Shown one piece after another: positions 26,349 to 36,108 of a stretch of 64,000 nucleotides of DNA. The stretch is from positions 1,263,132 through 1,327,131 of the forward strand of contig NZ_SJPY01000001.1 in the NCBI RefSeq assembly GCF_007860185.1, written 5' to 3'. The stretch is from Novipirellula aureliae. Its GTDB lineage: Bacteria > Planctomycetota > Planctomycetia > Pirellulales > Pirellulaceae. The first letter of the stretch is position 1. Every line of letters starts with the position of its first letter. The translations under genes and the position numbers were made by a program. The notes beneath the pieces were generated by a model. The model ran no database searches, was not told the DNA's origin, and saw nothing but the letters and a program-made list of their open reading frames with translations.

Positions 26349-27575
26349 ATGCCACCTATTTATCAACAATCCGATCTCGCATTCTTGTCCGAACTCTATG
26401 CTCAGGACGCACCGGATGCCGTGTTGTTTGCGGAGTATCCGTCGTCCAACAGTGTTGAAACCCAATTTCAGAATCGTTCGAAGTACATCATTCACGACCC
26501 ATTTCCGCCGCCGACTCGGGCGTTGATCAAGGTGCTCGGGCCGCATCATTTGATGTGCGGTTGGGGGCGAGGGTTGGCCGTGGCTTCGGAATTTCCTCCG
26601 CCGCCGCGATTGATTGAGCATTGGCGGAGCATCTTTGGCGACAAGGGATGTCCGATTTGGCAACCCGGCCCGCTTGTAAACGAGGGGGTGATGCCGAGTG
26701 AATTCGACGCGTCGGCTGCCTACATCACGCTTTTTCCTCACGAGTCATTGTCTCCGCTACAACAGGTCATCGATCCCGCTACGAACTATTCGCTTCATTC
26801 AAAGGAGGTGATTGCCGAGATCGATTGCCCCCAGGCGGCTGTCCTTGAGCATGTTGTGCCTCCCTGCATTGTCAAACTTAGCCACGGGTATGCCGGGCTT
26901 GGCAATTTTTGCATTTCAGGTCCAGATGATGAAGCGGAGATGCAGCGGCGACTAAAACAATATTGGCCGGGGGCGAACTTGGTGATCAATGAGAGGATCG
27001 AGAACATTACTGGCGATTTCGGCGTCCAGTTCTACTTGAGCAAAGATGGCTCGATGGTTTGGTTGGGGCTGACCGAGCAACACTTCGACACGAACAAAAA
27101 ATGGTGCGGCGGCACATTTTCCGCCGACTTGCAAGTCCAGCTTTTTAATTCTCTGTGCCAGATCGTACGGCCCGTTGGCGACTCTCTTCACGCTTCAGGC
27201 TATTTCGGTCTGGTGGGAATTGACGTATTGAGAGATGCAATGAATTGTTTTTACCTCGTTGATGTGAACCCTAGGTTAACAGGCATTACTCCCTTCTTAA
27301 TGGCATCAAGAATTTTTGCGCGAACGGGGCGATTCAACGAGGGGCTCTATCAAGCGAGTTTTCGGTTTCCCGGGTCGATGGATCAGCTCTTTGATGCCGC
27401 CAACCGCCTGGACGATGCGCGTGTGCTGGTATTGAGCGGGCTGGAACTCGCAACCGACACCAAGAACGTTACAACGACATGTCACTTGTCGGTTAGCTCG
27501 GATTCCCAAGTCCGCAATCAGCAGATACTCAGCGGTTTAGCAGACGACCGATTATCGCGTGCAAGGCAGAGCTAA
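26349..27575 (+). CDS. ATP-grasp protein next to ovoA
   Basis: A 408-residue protein with ATP-grasp hallmarks: a Lys/Gly loop PCIVKLSHGYAGLGN, an acidic strand VINERIE and the metal-binding DVNPRLTG near the end. ATP-grasp enzymes join a carboxylate to an amine or thiol through an acyl phosphate. It lies 62 bases after ovoA in the same direction, so it probably belongs to the same transcription unit. I start at ATG 26349; a GTG at 26307 would add 14 residues. A substrate linked to ovothiol is only inference from position. Confidence 0.75.
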   Translation: MPPIYQQSDLAFLSELYAQDAPDAVLFAEYPSSNSVETQFQNRSKYIIHDPFPPPTRALIKVLGPHHLMCGWGRGLAVASEFPPPPRLIEHWRSIFGDKGCPIWQPGPLVNEGVMPSEFDASAAYITLFPHESLSPLQQVIDPATNYSLHSKEVIAEIDCPQAAVLEHVVPPCIVKLSHGYAGLGNFCISGPDDEAEMQRRLKQYWPGANLVINERIENITGDFGVQFYLSKDGSMVWLGLTEQHFDTNKKWCGGTFSADLQVQLFNSLCQIVRPVGDSLHASGYFGLVGIDVLRDAMNCFYLVDVNPRLTGITPFLMASRIFARTGRFNEGLYQASFRFPGSMDQLFDAANRLDDARVLVLSGLELATDTKNVTTTCHLSVSSDSQVRNQQILSGLADDRLSRARQS

Positions 27576-28066
27576 GGGGCATCGACTTGAATGCGATTGG
27601 AGGGATCATCGAGTTAAATCAAATGGATTCAGAAATGAAGGAGTGGGATGACGGACACCCTATCAGAAAGGTCAATGCGGTCGGATCCTGGTCGGACGGG
27701 AGGATCACTCGCTGGAAGTAATCCGCATCGGGTTAGAGCAACTTGATCCGCGACACGCGACGTTTCTGACGTCGAGTCCCGTCATTAGCGAGGAGTTCAC
27801 TCGTGCTAAAGGTTGCCGATGCGAAAGCGCTCCGTCGTTTCAAGACGCATTGGCAAGACGCATTGGGATGTGTGCTAACCTCGGATCACATGCTTGGCGA
27901 ACGGCTGCACCGCCTCGAAGGTTGCAGCGCAGCGGGATCGATCCAGAGGTTGGCCAAACGGCTACGCGCATTGGAAGAGACAAAAGATCGACAAGTCGCC
28001 AACTTTACACGCATGGATTGAGCCCTCCGCTAGACGCGATGGCGTGGGGGCGTTTCCAGTCGTCTC
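27576..28066. other. Intergenic region without a convincing gene
   Basis: About 490 bases. An open frame at 27803-28021 (72 codons, LKVADAKALRRFKTHWQDAL...) has an acceptable amino-acid composition but no recognised family and no clear start signal. It might be the tail of a decayed gene. No repeats of the main families are present here. Confidence 0.4.
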
Positions 28067-28735
28067 TTAAGCGATTCGTTGTGCGGGCTCTTGTCCAAAT
28101 CCCTGATCCAGAAGTTCTCTGCGAATTTCATCAAATAGCGATTGTTGCAAATTCTTTGACTTTCCCCAATCGTACCATTGGGCCGAGATCGTCGAAGCCA
28201 TTGAGACCCGGACCAATGCGTTCTCTTTTTCCAGCAAGATATTCATCCGCCCACGGTTGGTGATCAATCCGGCAGGAATATCCGAGATCAGCAAGCACTG
28301 CGTTTCACCCTGTTGGACCTCGGCAATGGCGAGGGATTTGATCGCCAAACTGCTGAGAACGGCAAGCATCACTCGACCGGTCGGTGCATCGCACAGAGCC
28401 TCGGATTGGTAATCGGTCTTGATCCCCAACTTATCGTAGATGGGAAGAATCGCCGTCGTCAGTTTCCCAAGCGAGAAACCAATGGGGGAAACGGCATCAA
28501 AAATGCTCAAGAGATCTTCGCCCGAGAGTCCTCTCATTCCGCAGGGACGGATGGCCCCAAGTCGACTACGAACGTCAGGATGAGCGATGATGGTCTCATA
28601 GTCAATGGAATCGGTCCAGTGAATCGATGCCGTGTTTGTCTCGTTCGCTACCGAACGGCGAGACGCCAATTGATCCTGCCCACACGCCGGACAAAAAGCC
28701 ACCGCGCCAGCCGCACCGCACTGAAAACAATACAT
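28067..28735 (-). CDS. Zinc-ribbon protein of unknown function
   Basis: A 222-residue protein starting MYCFQCGAAGAVAFCPACGQ, a clean CxxC-x10-CxxC zinc ribbon. The rest is mixed helix and strand with one moderately hydrophobic Ala/Leu stretch (about 118-140) that is too polar for a sure membrane span. No known domain is recognised beyond the ribbon. It is convergent with nothing close and divergent from the DUF488 gene. Probably a planctomycete-specific regulatory or scaffold protein, but this is a guess. Confidence 0.65.
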   Translation of the reverse strand: MYCFQCGAAGAVAFCPACGQDQLASRRSVANETNTASIHWTDSIDYETIIAHPDVRSRLGAIRPCGMRGLSGEDLLSIFDAVSPIGFSLGKLTTAILPIYDKLGIKTDYQSEALCDAPTGRVMLAVLSSLAIKSLAIAEVQQGETQCLLISDIPAGLITNRGRMNILLEKENALVRVSMASTISAQWYDWGKSKNLQQSLFDEIRRELLDQGFGQEPAQRIA

Positions 28736-28800
28736 GGATTCTCCTCAAAATCAAACCGGAAGGTCTCAGAGTGATCGATACCCGATCCATGCTGCTTCAA

Positions 28801-28850
28801 GCAAGCCCAGATTGCCCAAGCCCAGATTGCCCAAGCCCAGATTGCCGGTC
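28801..28850. repeat. 15-bp tandem repeat
   Basis: About three copies of GCCCAAGCCCAGATT in a row in the gap between the zinc-ribbon gene and the DUF488 gene. One of several very short direct duplications in the window. Confidence 0.8.
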
Positions 28851-28894
28851 ACCCAATGCGTACCCCGATATCTGCAGCCTACAATGGAAGAAAA

Positions 28895-29272
28895 ATGAGT
28901 GGAAAAGAACGAACGATTGAAATCACCAGAGCTTACGTTTGCCCTGAGTCAGACAACGCCTATCGAGTACTCGTCGATCGACTTTGGCCGCGCGGTGTGA
29001 AAAAAGAATCGTTGAAGTTGGACCAATGGGCAAAGCGACTCGCGCCGAGCGACAAGCTACGAAAATGGTTCGCCCATGATCCCGAGAAGTGGGCAGAGTT
29101 CCGGAAGCTTTTCCTTAAGGAATTGTCGGGAAACAAAGACGAAGCCTACGAATTGTTGCGGGCGGCTGGCGACAAAGCGATCCTACTGATCTATGCGGCC
29201 AAGGACGAAGAGCACAACAATGCCGTTGTGTTGAAGGAATATTTGGGCAGACTCAGCCCACCCGATGTCTGA
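28895..29272 (+). CDS. DUF488 family protein
   Basis: A 125-residue protein with family phrases RVLVDRLWPRGVKKE, WAKRLAPSDKLRKWFAHDP and LLIYAAKDEEHNNAVVL. DUF488 (YeaO-like) proteins are small, soluble and of unknown function, sometimes linked to stress or DNA repair. ATG 28895 is preferred, with GGAAGA seven to twelve bases upstream, over an upstream in-frame ATG at 28856. The length matches the family. Confidence 0.85.
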   Translation: MSGKERTIEITRAYVCPESDNAYRVLVDRLWPRGVKKESLKLDQWAKRLAPSDKLRKWFAHDPEKWAEFRKLFLKELSGNKDEAYELLRAAGDKAILLIYAAKDEEHNNAVVLKEYLGRLSPPDV

Positions 29273-29394
29273 ATGGAAAGAGATAATATGGGAACAGCAA
29301 ACTGAGAGATAGAATCGAGTCGCTGGAAAACAAAACTCAAGCCGCTGGCCCCGTTCCCATCCACTACTCCCACGTTGCAGCGTGCCGGTGGCAG

Positions 29395-29850
29395 CTAGCT
29401 GCAGCCACGTTTTCGATGGATCGTTGGCAGGCGAACGACCACGGCAATCCCAACGATCGACAAAACGAAAATGACGGCTTTGACGCTGACGTGCAAATCG
29501 CCGAAAATAATCGTGTAGCCAACAAGCAGAGCAACCAATAAGTAAGCAAGCACCTTGATGTGATAATGGACTCCCTGCTTCTCATGCCAATCTCGTAGTG
29601 GCTTGCCAACCACTGGCCATGCCAAGGCTTTTGCGTGCAGACGGGGCGACACCCGAATCAAGAAATAGCACATCAGCAAAAGAAACGGCGTCGTCGGAAT
29701 GCCCGGTAAAACGACGCCGACCATTCCTAGTCCGAAGAACACGGCCGCCGAAGACCACGGCCGCCGAAGAACACGCCACTGAGGCCCGTGCCCATCAACA
29801 CGACACGATATTCGAATCAACCGCAAACTCGCCCTTGCCAACTGAACCAT
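29395..29850 (-). CDS. DUF454 (YbaN-like) inner-membrane protein
   Basis: A 151-residue membrane protein with the YbaN/DUF454 signature GVVLPGIPTTPFLLLMCYFL, followed by RVSPRLHAKALAWPVVGKPLRDWHE and two further helices near residues 103-140. The function is unknown; genes of this family often sit beside iron or haem stress genes. It is divergent from the RIC gene and its start lies nine bases from the shared palindromic element at 29859, so both may be controlled together. Confidence 0.85.
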   Translation of the reverse strand: MVQLARASLRLIRISCRVDGHGPQWRVLRRPWSSAAVFFGLGMVGVVLPGIPTTPFLLLMCYFLIRVSPRLHAKALAWPVVGKPLRDWHEKQGVHYHIKVLAYLLVALLVGYTIIFGDLHVSVKAVIFVLSIVGIAVVVRLPTIHRKRGCS

Positions 29851-29858
29851 GAACCCCT

Positions 29859-29887
29859 AACATACACAAACAGGTGCAGGTTCAACA
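29859..29887. promoter_or_regulatory. Probable operator between DUF454 and RIC genes
   Basis: AACATACACA-N6-TGCAGGTTC-N-ACA, identical in half-sites and spacing to the element at 11459-11487. The imperfect palindrome (AACATACA / TGCAGGTT) suggests a dimeric regulator. Position between two divergent start codons fits an operator. Binding protein unknown; an NsrR-like nitric oxide sensor is one candidate. Confidence 0.5.
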
Positions 29888-29938
29888 AGTCGCCTTGGTT
29901 CCACATTATTGATCTTGAGTTCGAGGAGAGCGTGGAAG

Positions 29939-30679
29939 ATGAAACCGTCTGAATCCCATTACACGAAACGAGTTGGCCAGTGGGTTGCCGAGCATCCGCA
30001 GACGGCGGATGTGTTTGAGATGCTACGGATTGATTACTGCTGCGATGGTGACAAGACCCTCGAGCAAGCAAGTTGGGAACATGGGCTGGAATTGCTACGT
30101 GTCCATTCGTTGCTGCAGCGGACCATTGCTGAAATCGAGGACGCCTCCGTTGACGATTGGCTTCATGCCTCGTTGAGTGGATTGTGTGACCATATCGAAC
30201 AGAAACATCACGCTTATTTGAAGAACACGCTTCCTACATTGACGAGCCTGATTGCAGAAGTGGTTGAGGTTTATGGTGATGCGCACGCAGAGCTTGGTGA
30301 ACTGCAAGATTATTTTGTTGGCTGGCGTAGCGAGATACTAAACGTCATGGCCATGGAGGAACGAGATTTGTTCCCAGCGATCCGCCAGTTGGATGAGGCG
30401 ACGTTTACGGGAGAAAGGTTCGGTCGGGGCGACGACTTCCGTCAACTCTCGGTGCCGATTCGGCGAGTCATTTACGATCACGAGGACATTGGCCAATCGC
30501 TTCGCAGCGCACGGGTGGTGGCGGCGGACTATAAGCCTCCGAGTGATGCAGGCCAAACCTACCGACAGATGTTAGGTTTGCTTCGTCGCGTTGAGACCGA
30601 CACACGTCATCACGTTCACAAAGAGAATTACATATTATTTCCGCGAGTTCTGGACTTGGTAACACAGTCAGCGGCATAA
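29939..30679 (+). CDS. RIC-type iron-sulfur cluster repair di-iron protein
   Basis: A 246-residue YtfE/ScdA/RIC protein. The N-terminal DUF542 domain has the diagnostic DYCCDGDKTL (family YCCGG), and the hemerythrin-like four-helix domain supplies di-iron ligands in LCDHIEQKHHAYLK, MAMEERDLFPAI, VIYDHEDIG and HHVHKENYILFP. These proteins restore iron-sulfur clusters damaged by nitric oxide or oxidants. GAGGAGAG lies about nine bases before the ATG at 29939. Its presence fits an organism meeting nitric oxide during nitrate or nitrite metabolism. Confidence 0.9.
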   Translation: MKPSESHYTKRVGQWVAEHPQTADVFEMLRIDYCCDGDKTLEQASWEHGLELLRVHSLLQRTIAEIEDASVDDWLHASLSGLCDHIEQKHHAYLKNTLPTLTSLIAEVVEVYGDAHAELGELQDYFVGWRSEILNVMAMEERDLFPAIRQLDEATFTGERFGRGDDFRQLSVPIRRVIYDHEDIGQSLRSARVVAADYKPPSDAGQTYRQMLGLLRRVETDTRHHVHKENYILFPRVLDLVTQSAA

Positions 30680-30692
30680 GTTTCGGAACAAA

Positions 30693-31008
30693 GTAGCACA
30701 GGCTTCCAGCCTGCGTTCGTGGCACACGCTTCCAGCCTGCGTTCGTAGCACAGGCTTCCAGCCTGTGTTCGTGGCACAGGCTTCCAGCCTGTGTACGTGA
30801 CACAGGCTTCCAGCCTGCGTTCGTGGCACAGGCTTCCAGCCTGTGTTCGTGGCACAGGCTTCCAGCCTGTGTTCGTAGCACAGGCTTCCAGCCTGCGTTC
30901 GTAGCACAGGCTTCCAGCCTGCGTTCGTAGCACAGGCTTCCAGCCTGCGTTCGTGGCACAGGCTTCCAGCCTGTGTTTTAGCAACCACAGGCTAGAAGCC
31001 TGTGCCAC
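30693..31008. repeat. 26-bp tandem palindrome array, 11 copies plus one inverted
   Basis: Eleven 26-bp units, consensus GTRGCACAGGCTTCCAGCCT followed by GYGTTC, run from 30693 to 30978. An inverted copy (CACAGGCTAGAAGCCTGTGCCAC) closes the array at about 30986-31008. Each unit holds the palindrome CAGGCTTCCAGCCTG. Copies differ only at a few positions (GTA/GTG, CTGCG/CTGTG), which points to recent expansion. Three minus-strand frames stay open because 26 is not a multiple of three; they are not genes. The array separates the RIC gene from the second molybdoenzyme operon. Confidence 0.95.
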
Positions 31009-31036
31009 GAGCAGCAACCAACTTTAGGATTTTCCA

Positions 31037-32089
31037 TTGAAAGCGTTTTCCATTCACCGAGAAGCGATGAAAGCTGGTCTGCACGGCGTTGTCGCGATTG
31101 TGATATTGGCCGTGCTGATTCTTATCGGCTCGCGCAATCTCTCGCACTTCGATGCGGCTCTGGTAGGCTACACCTTTGCGACGTTATTCGCCGCATTCGG
31201 CATCACCTATCGTTATTCGATGTGGTTACAGCGACCGCCAACCGCGATGTATTGGCGGCGTGGCTGGCAAGCATTCTTTCGTAAGCGTGCAGGACGTCGT
31301 AATTTGGTTCTGTGGTTGCGACGAGTCTGTGAAGATTTTGCTGCGAACTTGTTTATTTTCCGCCGCGGCTTCTTTCGCTGGGCGGCGCACTTTTTGATTA
31401 TGTGGGGCTGCATCCTCGCGGCAGCGATTACATTCCCGCTTGTCTTTGGTTGGGTTCATTTCGAATTCGCTGGCGATGGTTTTGATACCTATCGCGCGAA
31501 CGTGTTTGGATTTCCGACCATGTCGTTCCAGATCGATTCTCTACTGGGCTTCATGATATTTCATGGATTGGTTTGGGCGTCCTTCCTTGTCATCGCAGGC
31601 GTGATGTTGGCGATGCGCCGGCGGATGCGAGGGCGAGATGCGTTGGCCATCCAACGGTTCGGTGAAGATTTCCTACCGTTGATCATGTTGTTCGCTGTCA
31701 GCGTGACTGGCTTGATGCTCGTCGTCAGCTATTCATGGATGCACGGTTTTGCTTACGAGTTTTTGTCAATCACACATGCCGTCACCGTCATCTTCACCTT
31801 GCTTTGGATGCCATTCGGGAAGTTTTTTCACTTGTTTCAACGGCCCGCTCAACTGGGCGTCGCATTTTACAAGGATGCGGGGAAGAGTGGTGAGCAGGCG
31901 ATCTGTCTGCGGTGTGATCAACCGTTTGCATCGAAAATGCATGTGGAGGATTTGATTCAAGTGGAGGAGCAATTGGGCTATTGTTACGAGATGTCGGATG
32001 GCCCCGCAGATCATTACCAGCGGATCTGTCCGCGCTGTCGCCGCGTCTCGCTGGCGCTTGCGCAGGGTATCGCATGGAACAAAGCATAG
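31037..32089 (+). CDS. NarI-like membrane cytochrome b with C-terminal zinc-ribbon-like tail
   Basis: A 350-residue membrane protein with about six helices (near 13-30, 42-60, 117-140, 168-200, 217-240, 248-265). Histidines in [23 protein letters not shown] and ITHAVTVIF could bind two haems b, as in the NarI/HdrE type of quinol-oxidising subunit. The soluble C-terminal part has two CxxC pairs, CLRCD and CPRCR, suggesting a metal ribbon that could contact the next gene's product. Homologues may be auto-annotated as transporters. It is the first gene of the NapA/NasA-like operon and probably takes electrons from quinol. Confidence 0.7.
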   Translation: MKAFSIHREAMKAGLHGVVAIVILAVLILIGSRNLSHFDAALVGYTFATLFAAFGITYRYSMWLQRPPTAMYWRRGWQAFFRKRAGRRNLVLWLRRVCEDFAANLFIFRRGFFRWAAHFLIMWGCILAAAITFPLVFGWVHFEFAGDGFDTYRANVFGFPTMSFQIDSLLGFMIFHGLVWASFLVIAGVMLAMRRRMRGRDALAIQRFGEDFLPLIMLFAVSVTGLMLVVSYSWMHGFAYEFLSITHAVTVIFTLLWMPFGKFFHLFQRPAQLGVAFYKDAGKSGEQAICLRCDQPFASKMHVEDLIQVEEQLGYCYEMSDGPADHYQRICPRCRRVSLALAQGIAWNKA

Positions 32090-32157
32090 CGTGGCTGTGG
32101 CTTCCAGTCGCAGTCGCATAACTACATCAGAAACGGTGGCTAGAAGCCACAGCCACA
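32090..32157. repeat. Inverted pair of GGCTTCCAG repeats
   Basis: GTGGCTGTGGCTTCCAGTCG and GGTGGCTAGAAGCCACAGCC face each other in the 84-base gap between the cytochrome b and molybdopterin genes, within the operon. Same family as 71-424. Confidence 0.75.
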
Positions 32158-32173
32158 ACAGAATTAAAAAAAC

Positions 32174-34402
32174 ATGGCACCACAACCAAAATCGACGGTC
32201 GAAATGATCGAGCAGTTCGGCCCGCATTTGGCTCGTGCCTCCGGTACGCGTCTCGATCGCGGCGTTGACCCGGACAAGACGGTGAAAACGCATTGCTGCT
32301 TTTGCGGCCAGCAGTGTGGTATCCAACTGAAAGTCAAAGACAATCAGGTGATCGGTTTTGAACCGTGGACGGACTTTCCATTCAACAAAGGCATGCTCTG
32401 CCCCAAAGGTGTCAAACGCTATCTACAAGGATCGCATCCCGATCGTCTGCTCAATGCTCTCGTGCGAGATCCACAAGCCGATGGAGGCTTTCGCGCGATG
32501 GAGTACAACGATGCAATTCGCAAGACCGCCGATGCGATCGCACATCTTCAGCGCGAACACGGCAACGACTCGATCGCCATGCTCAGTGGCGCGAGTTTGA
32601 CAACGGAGAAAACGTATTTGATGGGCAAGTTCGCGCGTGTTTGCCTGAAGACACCCTACATTGATTACAACGGTAGGTTGTGCATGGTCAGCGCGGGATC
32701 CGGCAACAAGAAAGCGTTCGGAATCGACCGAGCGGCAAACCCTTGGTCGGATATCGTGGGAGCCGAAGTGGTTTGGATCAGCGGTGCGAATGTGGGCGAG
32801 TGTGCGCCGATTACGACGAACTATGTTTGGCAAGCTCGAGAGCAAGGAGCCAAGATTATCGTAGTGGATCCTCGCATCACGCCGATCGCAAGAACGTGTG
32901 ACCTGTTCTTGCCGATCAAGCCGGGACGCGATATTGCATTGTTCAATGGTGTGTTGCAACTGATGATCGAAAACGATTGGCTCGATCACCCGTTTATTGA
33001 ACAACATACAGTGGGATTCGAAGCGTTGGCGGAGTCGGTTCATTCATGGACCCCCGCAAAAACCGCCGAGGTTACGGGCATCGCGGAACGTTCGATCCGG
33101 CAAGCGGCTGAGTGGTGGGGCACGGCGAGCACCAGTTTTTTGATGCACGCTCGAGGGATCGAACATCACAGTCACGGTGTTCAAAACGTGCTCGGCGCGA
33201 TCAATATCGTCTTGGCTTCAGGACGTATTGGGCGAGAGAATTGCGGTTATGCAACCATCACAGGACAAGCAAACGGCCAAGGTGGTCGCGAACATGGCCA
33301 AAAATGTGACCAATTGCCCGGTGCACGTGATTTAGCAAACCCAGAGCACCGCGCACATGTGGCCAATGTGTGGGGCGTTGACGCCGATCAGTTGCCGCAG
33401 CCAGGCGTGGACGCTTACGAACTGTTTCGCAAAATCGAGGCTGGTGAGATTCGGGGTCTAATCTCGCTCTGCTTCAACCCACTCGTTTCATTGCCAGACA
33501 ATAACTTTGTCCGCCGAATGCTCGACAAACTCGATTTTTTTGTCGCCATCGATTTCTTTTTGAATGATACCGCTCGCCACGCTGACATCGTTTTGCCTGG
33601 ATCACTTCAAGAAGAAGACGAAGGAACCGTCACACAGATCGAAGGCAAGGTGATCAAGATCAACCAAGCGGTCGATCCACCAGGCGATGCGAAACAGGAT
33701 TGGCGAATCATACAAGACATCGCCGCCGCTCTTGGTCGCACACATGGTTTTCAATTCCAAAGCTCGCGAGAAATATTTGACGAATTACGGCGTGCCAGTC
33801 GCGGTGGTGTCGCTGATTACTACGGGATCACTTGGGAGAAGATTGAAGAGCAATATGGTGTCTGCTGGCCATGCCCGAGCGAGGATCACCCAGGCACTCC
33901 GAGACTGTTTGAACCGGGTACCCCCAACCCGATCGCTGGCGACAAAGGACCATACTATTTTCCAGATGGAAAAGCCCGATTCAATGTGTCCCCTTACACG
34001 CCGCCGACCGAGGATGTGGATGCAGATTATCCGGTCATTCTAACGACCGGTCGAGTGGTCAGCCAATTCCTCTCTGGCACGCAAACCCGGCGGATTGGAC
34101 CTTTGGTGGACCAGTATCCTGAACCGCGTGTCGAGATACATCCTCAATTGGCCGAGCGGTTGGGAATCGTCGAAGGTGACTGGACAACGATCACATCGCG
34201 GAGGGGCGAGATGACATTGAAAGCACAAGTTGTTAAGACGATTCGGCCAGATACGGTTTTCATTCCCTATCACTGGGCAGGTGCGAAGAGCGCCAACCAG
34301 TTGACGATCGCTGCGCAAGATCCAATTTCAAAGATTCCAGAATATAAAGTCTGCGCCGTTCGATTAAGGAAAGCGGATGCCGCGCCGGTGGCGGAAAATT
34401 GA
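32174..34402 (+). CDS. NapA/NasA-like molybdopterin oxidoreductase (probable nitrate reductase)
   Basis: A 742-residue member of the DMSO reductase family, type I. An N-terminal [4Fe-4S] site is C41-x2-C44-x3-C48 with C76 in GMLCPKG. The likely molybdenum ligand is C170 in [10 protein letters not shown], the position occupied in NapA, NarB and NasA. Later parts include [20 protein letters not shown], the Nas/Nar-type GQ-rich loop, and a C-terminal molybdopterin-dinucleotide domain with [18 protein letters not shown]. There is no TAT or Sec signal, so it probably works in the cytoplasm. Nitrate is the best substrate guess; a formate dehydrogenase-like role is the main alternative. Confidence 0.85.
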   Translation: MAPQPKSTVEMIEQFGPHLARASGTRLDRGVDPDKTVKTHCCFCGQQCGIQLKVKDNQVIGFEPWTDFPFNKGMLCPKGVKRYLQGSHPDRLLNALVRDPQADGGFRAMEYNDAIRKTADAIAHLQREHGNDSIAMLSGASLTTEKTYLMGKFARVCLKTPYIDYNGRLCMVSAGSGNKKAFGIDRAANPWSDIVGAEVVWISGANVGECAPITTNYVWQAREQGAKIIVVDPRITPIARTCDLFLPIKPGRDIALFNGVLQLMIENDWLDHPFIEQHTVGFEALAESVHSWTPAKTAEVTGIAERSIRQAAEWWGTASTSFLMHARGIEHHSHGVQNVLGAINIVLASGRIGRENCGYATITGQANGQGGREHGQKCDQLPGARDLANPEHRAHVANVWGVDADQLPQPGVDAYELFRKIEAGEIRGLISLCFNPLVSLPDNNFVRRMLDKLDFFVAIDFFLNDTARHADIVLPGSLQEEDEGTVTQIEGKVIKINQAVDPPGDAKQDWRIIQDIAAALGRTHGFQFQSSREIFDELRRASRGGVADYYGITWEKIEEQYGVCWPCPSEDHPGTPRLFEPGTPNPIAGDKGPYYFPDGKARFNVSPYTPPTEDVDADYPVILTTGRVVSQFLSGTQTRRIGPLVDQYPEPRVEIHPQLAERLGIVEGDWTTITSRRGEMTLKAQVVKTIRPDTVFIPYHWAGAKSANQLTIAAQDPISKIPEYKVCAVRLRKADAAPVAEN

Positions 34403-34433
34403 AGCTTGAAAAAGTTAAAATGAGAATTGCAAA

Positions 34434-34727
34434 ATGCAAAATGATCGTAAAGCGGTGCGACGAGGCGAAGATTTAGAAAATCGACGACTGGAGTTTGCCG
34501 CTCGGGTCGGCAAAAGGGTCGATGCTTTGCCGGACACGCCTCTCGGACGCCACAGCGCGAGCCAATTGGTGTGTCGTGGTACGTCACCTGCACCGAATGA
34601 CGCAGAAGCGATGCGCAGCAGAGAGCAAGCGAGATTTTCGTCGGCAAGTCAATCGTCACTGCAAAAACAACCTAGCAAACCCCAAACCGCCAAATCCGGA
34701 GCGTTCATAACCCATTCCTCATTTTAA
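34434..34727 (+). pseudogene. Remnant of a four-helix-bundle (23S rRNA intervening-type) protein
   Basis: The frame begins DLENRRLEFAARVGKRVDAL, then GRHSASQLVCRGTSPAPNDA, which is the family pattern of S23/four-helix-bundle proteins. After EA the expected continuation (A-E-S-K-R-D-F) is found in another frame, so a frameshift breaks it, and the rest of the protein is missing. It interrupts the spacing between the molybdopterin and ferredoxin genes of an otherwise tight operon. It is probably an inserted and decayed element. Confidence 0.6.
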
Positions 34728-34816
34728 ATTTTTCAATTCTTCCGCCCCAATCATCCATCCTCTTCATTGCTAGTGTCTCTTCATCCAACCCCGTTCCCAG
34801 ACCAATAAGCATCTCC

Positions 34817-35464
34817 ATGCCAGTTCCAGAGAACAAGTTTTTCTTCATCGATCCCAACCGCTGCATCGGATGCCAGGCCTGTGTCCAGGCATGTTCGGAA
34901 TGCGACACGCACAAGGGGCATTCGATGATTCACCTGGAGTATGTCGATCGCTATGAGTCGCCGCAGACATTACCGGTGGTGTGCATGCATTGTGATTCGC
35001 CGACTTGTGCGGAAGTATGTCCTGCCGATGCGATCAAGCGGACCGAAGATGGTGTCGTCCAATCGGCTCGCAAACCTCGCTGCATCGCCTGCAGTAATTG
35101 TGTTCTGGCGTGCCCGTTCGGCGTTCCCAAAATGGAGACATCGATGGAGCTGATGATGAAATGCGACATGTGTTATGACCGAACATCGGAAGGCAAAAAG
35201 CCGATGTGTGCAACGGTCTGCCCCAGTGGTGCGTTGCACTTTGGCACGATGGATGAAATCGAAGAACTTCGCCCCCAATCACGCCCTGTCAACGAATTCC
35301 ATTTTGGCGCTCAAACGATTCACACAAAGGTTCGAATGATGGTCCCGAAGAACTCCCGCCTGACGCACTTAGATGTCGTTGACGGAATGCATGGCAGTGA
35401 TGAACCGGACGAACCCGACATGATGATGGACGGAGTTCTATTTGAGCTGCCAATCGTCTCGTAG
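34817..35464 (+). CDS. Four-cluster ferredoxin-like electron-transfer subunit
   Basis: A 215-residue DmsB/NrfC-type protein. Cysteine groups: [11 protein letters not shown] (residues about 16-26), [28 protein letters not shown] and CDMCYDR...[10 protein letters not shown]. Together these bind four [4Fe-4S] clusters, and one group contains CxxC-x2-CxxxCP spacing typical of the family. The acidic end ([12 protein letters not shown]) is unusual. It should shuttle electrons between the cytochrome b/Rieske proteins and the molybdopterin subunit. Confidence 0.9.
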   Translation: MPVPENKFFFIDPNRCIGCQACVQACSECDTHKGHSMIHLEYVDRYESPQTLPVVCMHCDSPTCAEVCPADAIKRTEDGVVQSARKPRCIACSNCVLACPFGVPKMETSMELMMKCDMCYDRTSEGKKPMCATVCPSGALHFGTMDEIEELRPQSRPVNEFHFGAQTIHTKVRMMVPKNSRLTHLDVVDGMHGSDEPDEPDMMMDGVLFELPIVS

Positions 35465-35574
35465 GTTTTGGTTGGAGTATCGGTTCCAGCCGATTCCAAG
35501 TTTCCAATCACTACCCACCGTCATCGCCTAAAGTCAAGACTCCAACGTATCCCTAACCTTTAAACATCCTACTG

Positions 35575-36108
35575 ATGAACAACGAACCTCTACATCGATT
35601 CCCGGACGGTCGTAGCGAAGCCGAGCAACCCAAATGGCGGCAAGATTTCCCAATTGATGTCGAAGCCGATGAATACGGTGCTCGCCGTGACTTCACCAAG
35701 TTTATGGTATTGACTAGCTTTGCCTTTGCCTTCGGCCAATTTTGGATCGTGTTGCAAAGCCTGTTTCGCGTGAAGAAAACGGAGGAAAAGCAGATTGCAA
35801 TGGTTGACGACATGAAGGTGGGACAAGCGAAGACGTTCCATTATCCCACGGATCGTGACCCTTGTCTGCTGATTCGTCAAACGGCCGAAACATTCGTCGC
35901 GTACTCGAATCAATGCACTCATCTGATGTGTCCGGTTCGACCGGACGTGAAAAACGACCGTCTACATTGCCCCTGCCATGAAGGTTACTTTGAAGCCAGC
36001 ACGGGTCGTCCGCTCGCGGGTCCGCCACGTCGCCCTCTTCCCAAGATCCAGTTGCGTATCGCCGACGGGATTGTTTATGCGACCGCAGTGGAGCTAAGAA
36101 CATCATGA
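35575..36108 (+). CDS. Membrane-anchored Rieske protein
   Basis: A 177-residue protein: a soluble N-terminus, one membrane helix (about 42-62) and a Rieske fold with C114-T-H116 and C132-P-C134-H135. Extra cysteines C119 and C134 are placed to form the stabilising disulfide seen in bc-type Rieske proteins. It is encoded inside the molybdoenzyme operon, without cytochrome bc1 subunits nearby. Its stop overlaps the next start (ATGA). It probably links quinol oxidation to the ferredoxin-like subunit. Confidence 0.85.
   Translation: MNNEPLHRFPDGRSEAEQPKWRQDFPIDVEADEYGARRDFTKFMVLTSFAFAFGQFWIVLQSLFRVKKTEEKQIAMVDDMKVGQAKTFHYPTDRDPCLLIRQTAETFVAYSNQCTHLMCPVRPDVKNDRLHCPCHEGYFEASTGRPLAGPPRRPLPKIQLRIADGIVYATAVELRTS

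Noticed and set aside
30468-31017. Three overlapping minus-strand frames of 106-163 codons with a CATNAGWKPV-like repeat
   Set aside because: They translate the 26-bp palindrome array; because 26 is not a multiple of three, all frames stay open. They are repeat artefacts.
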